From the NCBI RefSeq assembly GCF_022288725.1, contig NZ_JAKNTA010000006.1, positions 127,278-191,277 of the forward strand: a DNA stretch of 64,000 bases. Reading direction: 5' to 3'. The stretch is from Kitasatospora sp. A2-31 (lineage in GTDB: Bacteria; Actinomycetota; Actinomycetes; Streptomycetales; Streptomycetaceae). Position 1 is the first letter of the stretch, and the number at the start of each line of letters is the position of its first letter. The position numbers and the translations under genes were made by a program. The notes beneath the pieces were generated by a model. The model ran no database searches and had not been told where the DNA came from. It saw only the letters and a program-made list of their open reading frames with translations. Positions 25,530-34,744 of this stretch are shown piece by piece.

Positions 25530-25703
25530 CGGGGACGGGGGCGCGGAGCGCGGGGTGGCGGACGGGTGGTGGGCGCGCGGGCGCGGGCACCGAAAATCCG
25601 TGGTCGGGGGCCGGGGGCGCGGGCGATGCTGACCCGAAGGATCATCCGCGGCGCGGGCCGCGCGCCCGCCCGCCACCGACCGGGAAGCCCGAGGGACACC
25701 ACT

Positions 25704-26276
25704 GTGATCAACGACGCCGCGCTCGTCGAGAAACCCACCCTGCACGGCCCGTTGGTCACGCTCGTCCCGCTGAGCGCCCGCCACGGCGAGGCCGTGTGGC
25801 AGGCGGTCCACGACGAGGAGACCAACCGGCTCACCGGCAACCGCCGGGCCTTCACCCGCGAGGAGATCCAGAAGTGGTGCGCCACCCGGCCCGACCAGCC
25901 GGACCGGCTCGACCTCGCGATCGAGGACCCGGCCACCGGCCGCTTCCTCGGGGAACTCGCCCTGAACGACCTCGACCGCGACAACGCCTCCGCGGGCTTC
26001 CGGATCGCCCTGACCCCCGACAGCACCGGCCGCGGCATCGGCACCGCCGCGACCCGTCTCCTCCTCCGGCACGCCTTCGAGGTGGTCCGCCTCCACCGCG
26101 TCTCGCTGGAGGTCTACGACTACAACCCGCGCGCCGCCCACGTCTACGAGAAGGCCGGCTTCACCCTCGAAGGCCGCGCCCGCCAGGCCCACCGGTGGGA
26201 CGGCCGCTTCCACGACGTCCTCCACATGGCCGCCCTGCGCGACGAATGGCTCGCCGCGCACGTCACGCCTCACTGA
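25704..26276 (+). CDS. GNAT-family N-acetyltransferase (RimJ/RimL-like)
   Basis: A 190-residue GNAT. The core is DLAIEDPATGRFLGELALNDLDRDNASAGFRIALTPDSTGRGIGTAATRLLLRHAF, where the GRGIGTAA loop binds acetyl-CoA pyrophosphate, and YNPRAAHVYEKAGFTLEG is motif B. Start is GTG 25704 with GAGGGA upstream; the open frame reaches back to 25566 without similarity. The 3' end overlaps the convergent mycosin gene by 7 bp, so transcripts must collide or terminate inside genes. Substrate is unknown. Confidence 0.88.
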   Translation: MINDAALVEKPTLHGPLVTLVPLSARHGEAVWQAVHDEETNRLTGNRRAFTREEIQKWCATRPDQPDRLDLAIEDPATGRFLGELALNDLDRDNASAGFRIALTPDSTGRGIGTAATRLLLRHAFEVVRLHRVSLEVYDYNPRAAHVYEKAGFTLEGRARQAHRWDGRFHDVLHMAALRDEWLAAHVTPH

Positions 26277-27556
26277 TACGGCGGCGCCTGCTGCGGCGGG
26301 GGCTGCGCCCCCGGGTAGGGGTACGCGGGTGGCGGCGGGTACGCGGCGGCGGCAGCCGCCCGCCGCCGCGACCGCACCAGCAGCCCCACGACCACCCCGG
26401 CGACCACCAGCACCCCGAGGCCCCCGGCCCCGAGCAGCGTGTAAGTGATCCCCGGATTGCCCTCGGCCCCGGCCACCGGCACATCCACCGGCGGCACCGC
26501 GGACGCGTCATCGGTGGGATCCCCGGACGCCGGCGCCCCCTGCGACTCCCCCCGCCCGAGCAGCGGATTCTCCTTGGGCCCACCATCCACACCAGGATTG
26601 GGCTCCAGGGCCTTGGCAGGGTCGACAACCCCGTAGCCGTAGTGCGCATTGGGCACCGCCGAGCCATCCGCCGGCGGAGAAGCGCTCTTGATCATCCGAT
26701 TGATGACCTGCCCGGCGGACAGATTGGGGTACTTCGAGCGCACCAACGCAATCACAGCGGATGTATACGCAGCAGCATCAGACGTGCCGTTGCCTACGGT
26801 GTAGCCGGAGGTCGACTTCGCCGAGGCGTGGTAGATCCCTACGCCCGGCGCGGAGATCGTGGTCTCAGGCCCAAATGTGGACTTCTCCCAAACCTGTCCC
26901 CGCTCGTCGACTGCGGCAACGGCCACGACCCCGGGATACGCCGCGGGGTACTCAACTGGAGCGGCCTTGTCTCCACTGTTTCCCGCGGACGCCACAAGTA
27001 CAATTTCCTTGGAAATTGCATACTTGATCGCTTCGCGCGTCTGGGGATCGCTCCCCGAGTAGCCCCCGAGGGACATATTGATGACCTTCGCGCCGTGATC
27101 CGCTGCGAATCTGATCGCTTGCGCTAGGTCTGACTGTTGAGCCTCTGGAAGCCCTTCAGTGCTTCTGATCTTGATGGGGAGAATCTTCGCCTTGGGTGCG
27201 AGACCGACGATCCCCGCTTGTGAGCCGTGCCCGGTCCCAGCGATCAGACTCGCCATCGCCGTACCGTGGCCGTCTGTGTCCAGACGTCCATCCGACTTCC
27301 CCCCGGTCAGGTCAGCACCGGCCAGCACTTGGCCAAGGAGATCCTGGTGATCCTGGTTGACACCGCTGTCGAGAACAGCCACGACAACGCCTTCTCCCTG
27401 GCTGACCGGCCAGACTTTCGATTCGGCGCTGAATGTCCTCAGTGGCCATTGCGAACTTCTGATCTGATCAGCTGCCGCCGGCGAGGAAGCCACACCCCAC
27501 ACCAAGGCCCCCGCAGCGATCACGGCCGCTCCGCGCCCCATTCGGCTGCTCGTCAA
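26270..27556 (-). CDS. mycP: type VII secretion-associated serine protease (mycosin)
   Basis: A 428-residue subtilisin-like protease with signal peptide (about 1-29), catalytic Asp63 (VVAVLDSGV), His97 (TDGHGTAMAS), oxyanion Asn193 (SAGNSGD) and Ser259 (GNGTSDAAAYTS), then a Pro-rich linker, a transmembrane helix (LLGAGGLGVLVVAGVVVGLLV) and a Pro/Tyr-rich tail. This order matches mycosins, membrane-anchored proteases of ESX systems. The usual GTSMAAP is replaced by GTSDAAAY. The central part (26650-27550) is visibly lower in GC than neighbours. It lies downstream of two WXG-type genes on the same strand, with no ESX ATPase in view. Confidence 0.92.
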   Translation of the reverse strand: MTSSRMGRGAAVIAAGALVWGVASSPAAADQIRSSQWPLRTFSAESKVWPVSQGEGVVVAVLDSGVNQDHQDLLGQVLAGADLTGGKSDGRLDTDGHGTAMASLIAGTGHGSQAGIVGLAPKAKILPIKIRSTEGLPEAQQSDLAQAIRFAADHGAKVINMSLGGYSGSDPQTREAIKYAISKEIVLVASAGNSGDKAAPVEYPAAYPGVVAVAAVDERGQVWEKSTFGPETTISAPGVGIYHASAKSTSGYTVGNGTSDAAAYTSAVIALVRSKYPNLSAGQVINRMIKSASPPADGSAVPNAHYGYGVVDPAKALEPNPGVDGGPKENPLLGRGESQGAPASGDPTDDASAVPPVDVPVAGAEGNPGITYTLLGAGGLGVLVVAGVVVGLLVRSRRRAAAAAAYPPPPAYPYPGAQPPPQQAPPYQ

Positions 27557-27639
27557 GCCTTGTCACCTCACTCAGCGAAGCGTCCCGCAGGCAACCGGCC
27601 TGCGGGACGAGCGTTCATTGGCCTGTCCAAGGACAGACT

Positions 27640-29082
27640 TCATTCCACCACATTCGGGTTCACGGGCTTATCCGGCGCCCACGTCTCCTCATCCTCGACG
27701 AGGTAGTCTGGGCGCTTACTGCCCTTCTCCTTGTCCTGCCTCCGTCGCTGGGCATCGCCCACCGGCATACCTGGTCCCACGGGGCTTGTAGCACCGACGC
27801 TGGATTCGCCTCTGCCCCTGCCTCGAGCTCCGATTCCTGAGCCCCCCTCAGTGAAGGCCTGCTTGGCAGGCGCTCCCCCGGACCGGCTGCCCTCTCCGAC
27901 TGCGCCCGCTGACCACCCGGACTGGCGGCCACCAGTGGGACGCGAACCTCCGGCGGCCCGACCACCGGCGCCGAAGCCTCCTTCCATGACCTCGCCGGCA
28001 CCAAATGCTTTGGTCCCACGAGCTGCAGCCTGAGCAGGACCATTCGCGCGATTCAACGGATCGCCACCCTGCCCGACGGACCTTCCGGAATTCACCGCAC
28101 CCGAATTCGGCTCGGCGACCTTCGCCCGGGACACGGCCGGATAGCCACCGCTGTTGGGCCCGCTCGTGTGACCGCTCGGCATCCCATGGTTGGGGCCAGT
28201 GCCAGCGGCCACAGAAGGCGTGGTGGTGGTGTTCGGCGGATTCGAGACGGTCGCAGCGTCGATTCCTGTCCCTGGACCGAAGTTCGCTGCCGACGGCAAC
28301 CTTCGCGGCACCTGTGCAGAGCCTCCCTTGATCCCCGAATCCACCGGGGCTGCCGGTACCGCTGCCTTTTGGTTGGTGGCAGGTTGTCCGGCGGCTTTCT
28401 GGGGACGAGGGGCGGGAACGCTCCTGGCTGGAGGCGTTGCTACAACGCCTGAATAGCTGGCACCAGCCATCACGGCACTCGCCGCGGCCGCAGACGGGTC
28501 GTCGCCCGAGGAGACCTCCTGGTAGCCGTCTCCCCGCTGCTTGTTCAGCGGCGGCGGTGGGGGTGGGGGTGGTGGGGGCTTCAGGATGGGGGCGGCTACG
28601 CGGTAGTGCATGGCGAGGGTCTGCATGACGGCTGCGGCTTCGACCTTCTTCTGCTGCGCGATCGCCGTCCTGGTGTCCTCGTCGTCGCCGCCGAAGAGAG
28701 CGGAGACGGTGTCGCCGACGCCGTCGGTGAACTGGTCCCAGCCGCTGGGCTCTTCGGGCATGTCGCGCTTGGCCTTGGCGATGGCCTCGGAGAGGGACTT
28801 GAGGGTGTTCGCCGCGTCGTTGGCGTAGGAGGCCGCGTTGTTGATGGTGTTGGCGAGGTGGAGCATGCGGCTGTGGAAGGCGTCGCTGGTGGCGCCCTCC
28901 CAGGTGAGCGCCGTCTCGGTGCTGGTGCGGGTGAGGGTGGCCCGGATCGCCTTGAGGGTGTCGGAGGCGCGGCGCCAGGGGTCGCTGGCGGCCATCACCT
29001 CGCCGGGGTTGAGGGCCTGGGCCATCTTCCGGAGTTCGGCGTGGCTGTAGTTGTTGAACTTGGTGTAGTCCATCGCGTTCAT
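27640..29082 (-). CDS. WXG100/PPE-like type VII secretion substrate, repeat-rich
   Basis: A 480-residue protein with an N-terminal helical WXG-type domain (about 1-150; WEG at residues 61-63 between two helices), a run of ten prolines, then 300 residues of Gly/Ser/Ala/Pro-rich low-complexity sequence. The C-terminus has YLVED at about 460-464, matching the YxxxD/E secretion signal of WXG partners. It resembles PPE/LXG-like secreted or wall-associated proteins. Third-codon composition in the tail is less GC-biased than in adjacent genes. ATG 29082 is supported by GGAGG nine bases upstream. It is likely paired with the next upstream WXG protein. Confidence 0.85.
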   Translation of the reverse strand: MNAMDYTKFNNYSHAELRKMAQALNPGEVMAASDPWRRASDTLKAIRATLTRTSTETALTWEGATSDAFHSRMLHLANTINNAASYANDAANTLKSLSEAIAKAKRDMPEEPSGWDQFTDGVGDTVSALFGGDDEDTRTAIAQQKKVEAAAVMQTLAMHYRVAAPILKPPPPPPPPPPLNKQRGDGYQEVSSGDDPSAAAASAVMAGASYSGVVATPPARSVPAPRPQKAAGQPATNQKAAVPAAPVDSGIKGGSAQVPRRLPSAANFGPGTGIDAATVSNPPNTTTTPSVAAGTGPNHGMPSGHTSGPNSGGYPAVSRAKVAEPNSGAVNSGRSVGQGGDPLNRANGPAQAAARGTKAFGAGEVMEGGFGAGGRAAGGSRPTGGRQSGWSAGAVGEGSRSGGAPAKQAFTEGGSGIGARGRGRGESSVGATSPVGPGMPVGDAQRRRQDKEKGSKRPDYLVEDEETWAPDKPVNPNVVE

Positions 29083-29125
29083 CGGCGACCGCCTCCGTTC
29101 TCTCCGGGGTTCGGGCGTTCGGTGC

Positions 29126-29572
29126 TCACCGCTCGGACTTCCCGCCGTGGTGCCGGGCCGGGGCCACGGTCCGGGCGTAGGCGGCCGTGCTGGTGGCCGA
29201 CGGGGTCGCGACCGACCAGCCGTCGTCGCCGAGCTTGAGCTTGCCCGAGGTGCGGTGCTCCTGCTCCTCGTAGTTGGTGGCGGTGAGTTCGGCCCTCTTC
29301 TGGGCGTCGTCGACGGCTTCCTGGAGCTGGTTGAGCACGTCGCGCAGGCCGTCCCGCATGGCCTGGTAGCGGTTGTGCAGCTCGGTGGCCTCGGCGAAGG
29401 TGCCGAAGGCGCTCTTGCCGACGGCGCTCTGGCCGTGGGTCGTGGTGCCGTCGGCGTGGCGCTGGAACTCGGCCAGCAGCAGCCGCACCTGGGCCGCGAA
29501 GGCCCTCAGCTGTTCGACCTCGACGCGGTAGCCGTTGCCGCCCCCGCCGGTCGATCCGGTTCCCGTCGCCAT
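29126..29572 (-). CDS. WXG100-like small protein (ESAT-6 superfamily type)
   Basis: A 148-residue protein, start ATG 29572 with GGAGG seven bases upstream. Residues 15-105 are predicted helical (RVEVEQLRAFAAQVRLLLAEFQRHADGTTTHGQ ... FAEATELHNRYQAMRDGLRDVLNQLQEAVDDAQKRAELTATNYEEQE), the four-helix/hairpin layout of WXG proteins, though the WXG triplet itself is not present. NYEEQE fits a YxxxE-type signal. It lies 43 bp before the larger WXG/PPE-like gene in the same direction, so the two products may form a secreted heterodimer. Confidence 0.8.
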   Translation of the reverse strand: MATGTGSTGGGGNGYRVEVEQLRAFAAQVRLLLAEFQRHADGTTTHGQSAVGKSAFGTFAEATELHNRYQAMRDGLRDVLNQLQEAVDDAQKRAELTATNYEEQEHRTSGKLKLGDDGWSVATPSATSTAAYARTVAPARHHGGKSER

Positions 29573-29701
29573 GTCGGCGCCTCCCCCGTGCGTCCGTCCG
29601 TAGCCCACTGTCCCGTACTGCTGCCGGAGAGACATGTCTAACACATGGCCCGCCCCGGCAGAACGGGGCTCCGGACGTTCCGCGAGCCGCCTGGCGAACC
29701 G

Positions 29702-30505
29702 TCAGTTCGCGGACGTCCCCTGCTGCAGCTCGGCGAGGGTCCGGCGGCAGAGCGAGTCGGCGTGGCGGGTGGTTTCGGGCAGCCGGTACCGGCGGGCGAG
29801 GGCGAGGGTGGTCTCGACGGCCTCGGTCAGACCGATGCGGTGGCCGACCGAGACGAACACCGGCTTGACGCCGGCCCGGGTGCGGACGGCGCGCCCGACC
29901 TCCTCGCCGGTGGCCGGGTCGGTGAGCGGGCTCCAGGAGCCGCGCGGCGCGTCCGGCTCGTGGTGGTCGAAGGTGAACGGGGTCTTGGCGACGCCGATGG
30001 TCCGCAGCCCGGTCAGTACGCCGAGGTGGCTGGCCAGGCCGAGACGGCGCGGGTGGGCGAGGCCGTAGCCGTCGCACACGACCGTGCCGGGGGTGCGGGC
30101 GAGCCGGCCGAGGGCACCGAGCACGGCGGGGAGTTCACGGAAGGCGAGAAGGCCGGGGACGTAGGGGAAGGCGACCCGGTCGACGGCGGTGGTCTGCTCG
30201 ACGACGGCCAGCGTGTCGAGGTCGAGCACCACGGCCGCCGCGACGACGAGGTCGCGCCCCTCGTCGTAGGCGACGTCGACGCCGGCGATCAGGCGGTCGT
30301 CCGGCCGCGCCGCGGCACCGGTGGCCTCCTGGGGGCCGGACGTCGGTCCGGCACCGGTCGCCGCGCCCGGGTCGGGCGACGGCACCGGGTCGGGCGACGG
30401 CGCCGGGCCGTGGGGGTGGACGAGCGGGCGCAGCCGCTCCTGCTCGGCGATCGCCTCGGCCTCGGTGGTGGGCCAATCGGCGGCGGACCATGCGAATGCG
30501 GGCAC
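29702..30505 (-). CDS. nfi: endonuclease V
   Basis: A 267-residue deoxyinosine 3'-endonuclease. Active-site residues are Asp77 (AGVDVAY), Glu124 (PYVPGLLAFRE, 114-124) and Asp145 (CDGYG); the PYVPG wedge recognises the damaged base. It nicks DNA one base 3' of deoxyinosine arising from adenine deamination. An N-terminal Pro/Asp/Ala-rich insertion (about residues 33-65, with a PSPDP repeat) precedes the conserved domain and is not in typical Nfi. It belongs functionally with RdgB: one removes dITP, the other dI in DNA, but the genes are far apart. Confidence 0.93.
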   Translation of the reverse strand: MPAFAWSAADWPTTEAEAIAEQERLRPLVHPHGPAPSPDPVPSPDPGAATGAGPTSGPQEATGAAARPDDRLIAGVDVAYDEGRDLVVAAAVVLDLDTLAVVEQTTAVDRVAFPYVPGLLAFRELPAVLGALGRLARTPGTVVCDGYGLAHPRRLGLASHLGVLTGLRTIGVAKTPFTFDHHEPDAPRGSWSPLTDPATGEEVGRAVRTRAGVKPVFVSVGHRIGLTEAVETTLALARRYRLPETTRHADSLCRRTLAELQQGTSAN

Positions 30506-30747
30506 GGTGTCTCCCCCTGGGTGCCTGGACGGTGTGGGACGGTGCGGGACGCGGACCGGACCGGTCCCGCTTCACCGTACCGACCGGGGCGGACGACCCC
30601 GCGGTGAGCCCGTGCGCCCCCCGTGCCCCGGGTTCGGCGAGTTAGGCTGCACTTACCGGGCTCGCCCACCGGGTAGGACATCCAGTGCGGCACCAGTTGC
30701 CCACGGCACCACCCGCCCGTTCCCCCGACGCGCGAAGGACCGACGCC

Positions 30748-31020
30748 ATGCCGCGCCCGACCACCGCCCAGATCTGCTTAGGTACCTTCACCGTCGTCGC
30801 CTCCACCGTGGCGCTGCTGGCCGTCTCGGGCGCCGCGGGCGTCCTGGAGGTCGCGGTACTGGTGGGCTTCGCGCTCGCGCTCGGGACGCTGGTGACGCTG
30901 GTGCCCCGGTCCACCGCCGCACGGCGGGGCGCGTCCCGGCCGGCACCCTCGCCCTCGCCCTCACCCACACCCGACTCTGCCCCCGCCCCCGCCGGGCACG
31001 GGTACGCCCGGCAGCGCTGA
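30748..31020 (+). CDS. small two-helix membrane protein
   Basis: A 90-residue protein, ATG 30748 with AAGGA upstream. Two hydrophobic segments (about residues 8-26 and 30-50) are followed by a Pro/Ser/Ala-rich tail (APSPSPSPTPDSAPAPAG) that is probably exposed. I do not recognise a family. The frame is open further upstream, but the ATG with a ribosome site and TM beginning directly after it is the better choice. Confidence 0.7.
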   Translation: MPRPTTAQICLGTFTVVASTVALLAVSGAAGVLEVAVLVGFALALGTLVTLVPRSTAARRGASRPAPSPSPSPTPDSAPAPAGHGYARQR

Positions 31021-31056
31021 GGCGCCACCGGGCGCCCGCCCGGGGATGAGGCCCGC

Positions 31057-31815
31057 TCAGGCCGTCGAGACCACCACGGTCTTGGCGGCCTTGTCGTGGA
31101 CGCACTGGCGGTACGGCTTGTCGAAGACGCCGAACAGGCCGTCGATCACCCACCAGAGGGCGGCGCAGCAGAGGACCGCCGGGAGGATGAAGACGGCCGC
31201 GCGGGTCCAGGCGGCGGCGGGCGTCGGCACGTTGCCGTCGACCAGCATGGCCACCCGGATCTTCATCGCCTTCATGCCGAGGGTCTGGCCGTCCCGGCTG
31301 AACATCACGCCCTGGTAGACGAGGTACAGGCCGCAGGCGACCCAAAAGGCGCCGGCGGAACCGGAGCGGTCGCTGAGACTGGCGAAGGGCAGCACCACGA
31401 TCAGGCCCACGATCTGCACCAGCAGGTAGTCGATCACCGTGGCGAGGATCCGGTTCGGCCAGCTGCCGAGCGGCGGCATCCCGGGGACCGGGCCGGCACC
31501 GGGCGTGCCGTAGCCGGTGGGGCCCTGGCCGGGCGGCGGCTGGTCGTACGGCGACTGCCCGTAGGGGCTCTGGCCGTACGGCGAACCCCCGGGCGCGCCG
31601 CCGTAGTTGCCGCCGTACGCGCCGGGTCGGTCGTACGGGCTGCCGGACGGCGGCGGGGTCGGGCCGGGTGGCGGGGTGGGGCCGGGCGGCGGAGTTCCGT
31701 TCGGCTCGGACGGCGCACCTTCCGGCGTGCCGCCACTCGGCTGCGGGGGCTGCTTGTCGAAGGAGGGCTGACCGCCCCCCTCCGGCTCGGAACCTGAGGG
31801 ATTGTAGGTGCTCAT
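31057..31815 (-). CDS. RDD-family membrane protein with Pro/Gly/Tyr-rich N-terminus
   Basis: A 252-residue protein. Residues 1-115 are disordered (PPPGPTP and SPYGQ repeats, a Q/Y/G-rich low-complexity stretch), and 118-245 form an RDD domain: NRILATVIDYLLVQIVGLIVVLP (with Arg and Asp positions), QTLGMKAMKIRV and a last TM before DKPYRQCVHDKAAKTVVV. RDD proteins are small membrane proteins, some of them cation/proton antiporters; the role here is not known. A second RDD protein is encoded immediately upstream on the same strand (gap 99 bp). Confidence 0.88.
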   Translation of the reverse strand: MSTYNPSGSEPEGGGQPSFDKQPPQPSGGTPEGAPSEPNGTPPPGPTPPPGPTPPPSGSPYDRPGAYGGNYGGAPGGSPYGQSPYGQSPYDQPPPGQGPTGYGTPGAGPVPGMPPLGSWPNRILATVIDYLLVQIVGLIVVLPFASLSDRSGSAGAFWVACGLYLVYQGVMFSRDGQTLGMKAMKIRVAMLVDGNVPTPAAAWTRAAVFILPAVLCCAALWWVIDGLFGVFDKPYRQCVHDKAAKTVVVSTA

Positions 31816-31914
31816 GCCCCGAGTAGAACATCACACATTCACCGAAGTTCGGACATTCTGTCCGTTTTGCCCCTCGACGTGGCCGAGGGGCGGCAGCCGC
31901 GGCCCGGGCCGGCA

Positions 31915-33702
31915 TCAGCCCCGGACGACGCGGGTGCCGGCGGCCCGGTCGTGCCAGCCACGGCGGGCTGGGCGGTCGAACACGGGCCAGACCAGGCCGA
32001 GCAGCAGCACCGCCGAGACGTTCCTGACCAGCCATCGGACGAGGGAGCGGCCCAGCGGCAGCCGGTCCCCGGTCGCGGCGGAGCCCGCGGCGACCACCTT
32101 GATCCGGGCCAGCCGCTTGCCGAAGGTCTGGCCCGTGCGCGCGGTCGGCAGGACCTCGTAGAGCAGGCCCACGAAGGCCAGGATGCCGAGCAGGACGGCG
32201 ATCTTGCCCACCACCACGCCGTCCACCAGCCAGACGTCGACCTGGCGGCGGGTGAGCGAGCTGGCCATCCGGGCCTGGTCGAGCTTCTGCTGGACGTGGG
32301 TCAGCGCGGAGCTGCCGAGCGGGACGGCGGCGGCGGTGGCGACGACGGCGAGCACGATGGTGTCCACCAGCCGGGCGGCCAGTCGGCGCCCAAGTCCGGC
32401 CGGGACGGGCGCGGCAGTCCGGCGGCGCGCAGCGGTCCGGGTCGCGGCCCCGGAGCGGTGGGCGGCCCCGGAGCGGTGGGCGGACCCGGAGCGGTGGGCG
32501 GACCCGGCGGCCTCGGGGCGAGGGACGACCCCGAGGCGGTCGGCCATCGTGGCGGCGGGGTGGGTCAGAGCGGGGGCCGACTCGGACGCGGCGGCGACCG
32601 GAACGGAGGCCTCCCGGGACGTCGCCGGTACGGGCACGGGCGCCGGTACGGAGCCGGACGCGGGCCCGGGCGCAGCCGAGGGCGTGGTGATCCGGACGGG
32701 CGCGGTACCGGCGGCGGCGGCGAGCGTCCGGGCTCCGGGCTCGGGATCGGGCTCGGGCTCGGGAACGCGGGCGGCTGCTGCAGCCGGCTCCGGCTCGCGC
32801 GCCGGCGCCGACGGCTGCGCCGGCATCGCCCCGGCGGCCCTCAGAGCCACCACGGGCGGCTCGCCTCCGATGGCCTCCGCCCGGCCCGGCGCCCCGCGGT
32901 CCGCTTCGGCGCGGGCCGCCTCGGCCGGCGCGTCCGCACCCGGAGCCGCACCCGGACCAGCGTCCCCGGCCCCATCCGGCGACGGCTGCGTCGTCGGCAG
33001 CACGCCCCAGGAGACCCAGCGCTGCGATCCGCCCGTCTCCATCAATCCGCGCTGCGCGCGAGGGTCCGCCTGCCACCCGGACGGTTCCGCCGCAGGCCCG
33101 GCCCCGGCCTCGGCCAAAGAGCCGACCCCGCGCGCCACCGAGTGCGGTTCCTCGGCCGAAGCCGGAGCCGGGCCCGAGTCCGAGCCGGACAGTTCGCGCC
33201 CGGCCGCGCCCGCCCCCTCGATCGCGGCCCCCCGGAAGACCGTTCCGGCGGCCAGCTGCGGACCGACGGTGAACGAGGCTCCGCCCGCCGTCTGGTCCAG
33301 GTACACCGGCCCTGTGTCGCCGGTCGGCGCCCCGGGCGCACGTTCCGGAACCCGCTCCGGACCGGAGTCCGGCACGACCTCCGCCTCCGGCACCACCGGC
33401 GGCGGCACGAACCGCGCGCCGACGCCCACACCCGGGCCGCCCCCTGCACCGGAGGCCGCCCCGGCCCCCGCACGTCCGGCCCCTCCGGCGCCCCCGCCGC
33501 GCCCGGCCGCTCCGCCGCGGCGGGCCACGAACCGGGGCGGCTCCAGCACCTCGCCCTCCGCCGGGGCGGGCCGGCTGGTACCGGGCACCCACGCCGAACC
33601 GCCCCAGTAGCGGACGAAGCCGGGGATCGAGGGGTCCGGGTAGTAACCCGGGGCGGGGCCGACGGCCGTGTCGGCGCCACCGGTGAGGGGCCGGTCCGTC
33701 AT
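31915..33702 (-). CDS. DUF2510 - low-complexity - RDD membrane protein
   Basis: A 595-residue protein. Near the N-terminus GYYPDPSIPGFVRYWGGSAWVPGT is a DUF2510 repeat. A long Ala/Pro/Gly/Glu-rich region follows (about 60-430), including an (RSGSAH)n run encoded by 18-bp tandem repeats (32452-32505). The C-terminal 150 residues are an RDD domain (GLGRRLAARLVDTIVLAVVATAAAVPLG ... GQTFGKRLARIKVV) with several TM segments. DUF2510-RDD fusions are common in streptomycetes; function unknown. ATG 33702 is placed at the DUF2510 start with a weak AAAGG site; the frame is open to 33906. Confidence 0.85.
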   Translation of the reverse strand: MTDRPLTGGADTAVGPAPGYYPDPSIPGFVRYWGGSAWVPGTSRPAPAEGEVLEPPRFVARRGGAAGRGGGAGGAGRAGAGAASGAGGGPGVGVGARFVPPPVVPEAEVVPDSGPERVPERAPGAPTGDTGPVYLDQTAGGASFTVGPQLAAGTVFRGAAIEGAGAAGRELSGSDSGPAPASAEEPHSVARGVGSLAEAGAGPAAEPSGWQADPRAQRGLMETGGSQRWVSWGVLPTTQPSPDGAGDAGPGAAPGADAPAEAARAEADRGAPGRAEAIGGEPPVVALRAAGAMPAQPSAPAREPEPAAAAARVPEPEPDPEPGARTLAAAAGTAPVRITTPSAAPGPASGSVPAPVPVPATSREASVPVAAASESAPALTHPAATMADRLGVVPRPEAAGSAHRSGSAHRSGAAHRSGAATRTAARRRTAAPVPAGLGRRLAARLVDTIVLAVVATAAAVPLGSSALTHVQQKLDQARMASSLTRRQVDVWLVDGVVVGKIAVLLGILAFVGLLYEVLPTARTGQTFGKRLARIKVVAAGSAATGDRLPLGRSLVRWLVRNVSAVLLLGLVWPVFDRPARRGWHDRAAGTRVVRG

Positions 33703-34162
33703 ACGGGCCTTCTTTCCTGGCAGGGGGCCGAGACGGCACGCCCGGCAGGCGGTACGCGCGGCGGTGCCTCGGGGCCGGGGTGGCGGGGCCGGGGTGGCGG
33801 TGGCTTCGCCTCCGGCGCGCGCGAAGGTACCGCCGAACGGGCGGACAGTCGCCGGGCAGTCACAAAGGGTAGTACCTCGGAAGCCCGAAGGTTGGAAGTT
33901 GGCCATTCGCCGGACAGTCCGGGCCTGCCCGGGGTAAAGGAGGGGGCGCGCGGACTAACGTCCTGCGCCCCCTACCCCGAGCCGTGCCCCCTATCCCACG
34001 GGCCGCGCCCCCCAACTCCGGGCTGCGCCCCTCCCGCGCCCCGGCTCCGGCGGACGTTCCGAAGAAATCTCGGAAACGTGTGTAAGAACGCTCGTCGACC
34101 GGCCTCTTCAAGGTCACAGGGCCCGGAACCGGGCACGAACCGCAGGCGAGAGGAACCCGATC
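33703..34162. other. divergent intergenic region, no gene
   Basis: I see nothing gene-like in this spacer. It should hold the promoters of the DUF2510-RDD gene (minus) and the SsgA-like gene (plus); GAGAGGAA just before 34163 is the latter's ribosome site. 33980-34040 contains short repeated CGCCCCCTA-type motifs. Confidence 0.5.
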
Positions 34163-34579
34163 ATGGAGCGCGCGACGGGCGTGGTCGAGCAGGAGCTGGA
34201 ACTCAACCTGGTGCTCTCCCCCGAGCACAGCGTCCCCGTCCCGGCGCGGCTGTCCTACGGCAGCCACGACCCGTACGCGGTGCACATCACCTTCCACCTC
34301 GACAGTGGCTCGCCGGTGACCTGGGTCTTCGCCCGCGAGCTGCTGGTGGAGGGCACGTTCCGGCCCTGCGGGCAGGGGGACGTACGGATCTGGCCGACGC
34401 GGTCGGGCCGGCGCAGCGTGCTGTGTCTGGCGCTGAGCTCGCCGGCCGGGGACGCGCTGCTGGAGGCGCCGCTGCCGGCGGTGGCCGCCTGGCTGGAGCG
34501 GGCGCACCGGCTGGTGCCGCCGGGCAGCGAGATGGCCGCTCTGGACATGGACGGCTCGCTCGCCGAACTGCTCGCGTGA
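34163..34579 (+). CDS. SsgA-like sporulation/cell division protein (SALP)
   Basis: A 138-residue SsgA-like protein, the actinomycete-specific family that controls septum placement and cell-wall remodelling during sporulation (SsgB recruits FtsZ). The family core is complete: YGSHDPYAVHITFHLDSGSPVTWVFARELLVEGTFRPCGQGDVRIWPTR, then VLCLALSSPAGDALLEAPL. Which SALP subtype (SsgA-G) it is cannot be assigned confidently; it is close to but not identical to the SsgB pattern. ATG 34163 has AGGAA upstream. It is unlinked to division genes here. A second SALP is encoded at 47646. Confidence 0.9.
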   Translation: MERATGVVEQELELNLVLSPEHSVPVPARLSYGSHDPYAVHITFHLDSGSPVTWVFARELLVEGTFRPCGQGDVRIWPTRSGRRSVLCLALSSPAGDALLEAPLPAVAAWLERAHRLVPPGSEMAALDMDGSLAELLA

Positions 34580-34744
34580 GCGCGCGTGTCGACCGGCGGC
34601 CCGGCACCGGGACGCCCGTCCGTACGGGCATACCCGTCCGCACGGACAGATCCGTCAGCACCCGCAGATCCGGCAGCGCCGGCAGGCCCGTCCGCAGCGG
34701 CAGGCCCGCGCGCACGCCCCCGGCCGTCGCCGGCCGGCCACGAC

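Noticed and set aside
30640..30660. Iron-box-like TTAGGCTGCACTTA before the 90-residue membrane protein
   Set aside because: About 10-11 of 19 positions match the DmdR/IdeR box; insufficient. It is more likely a promoter element.
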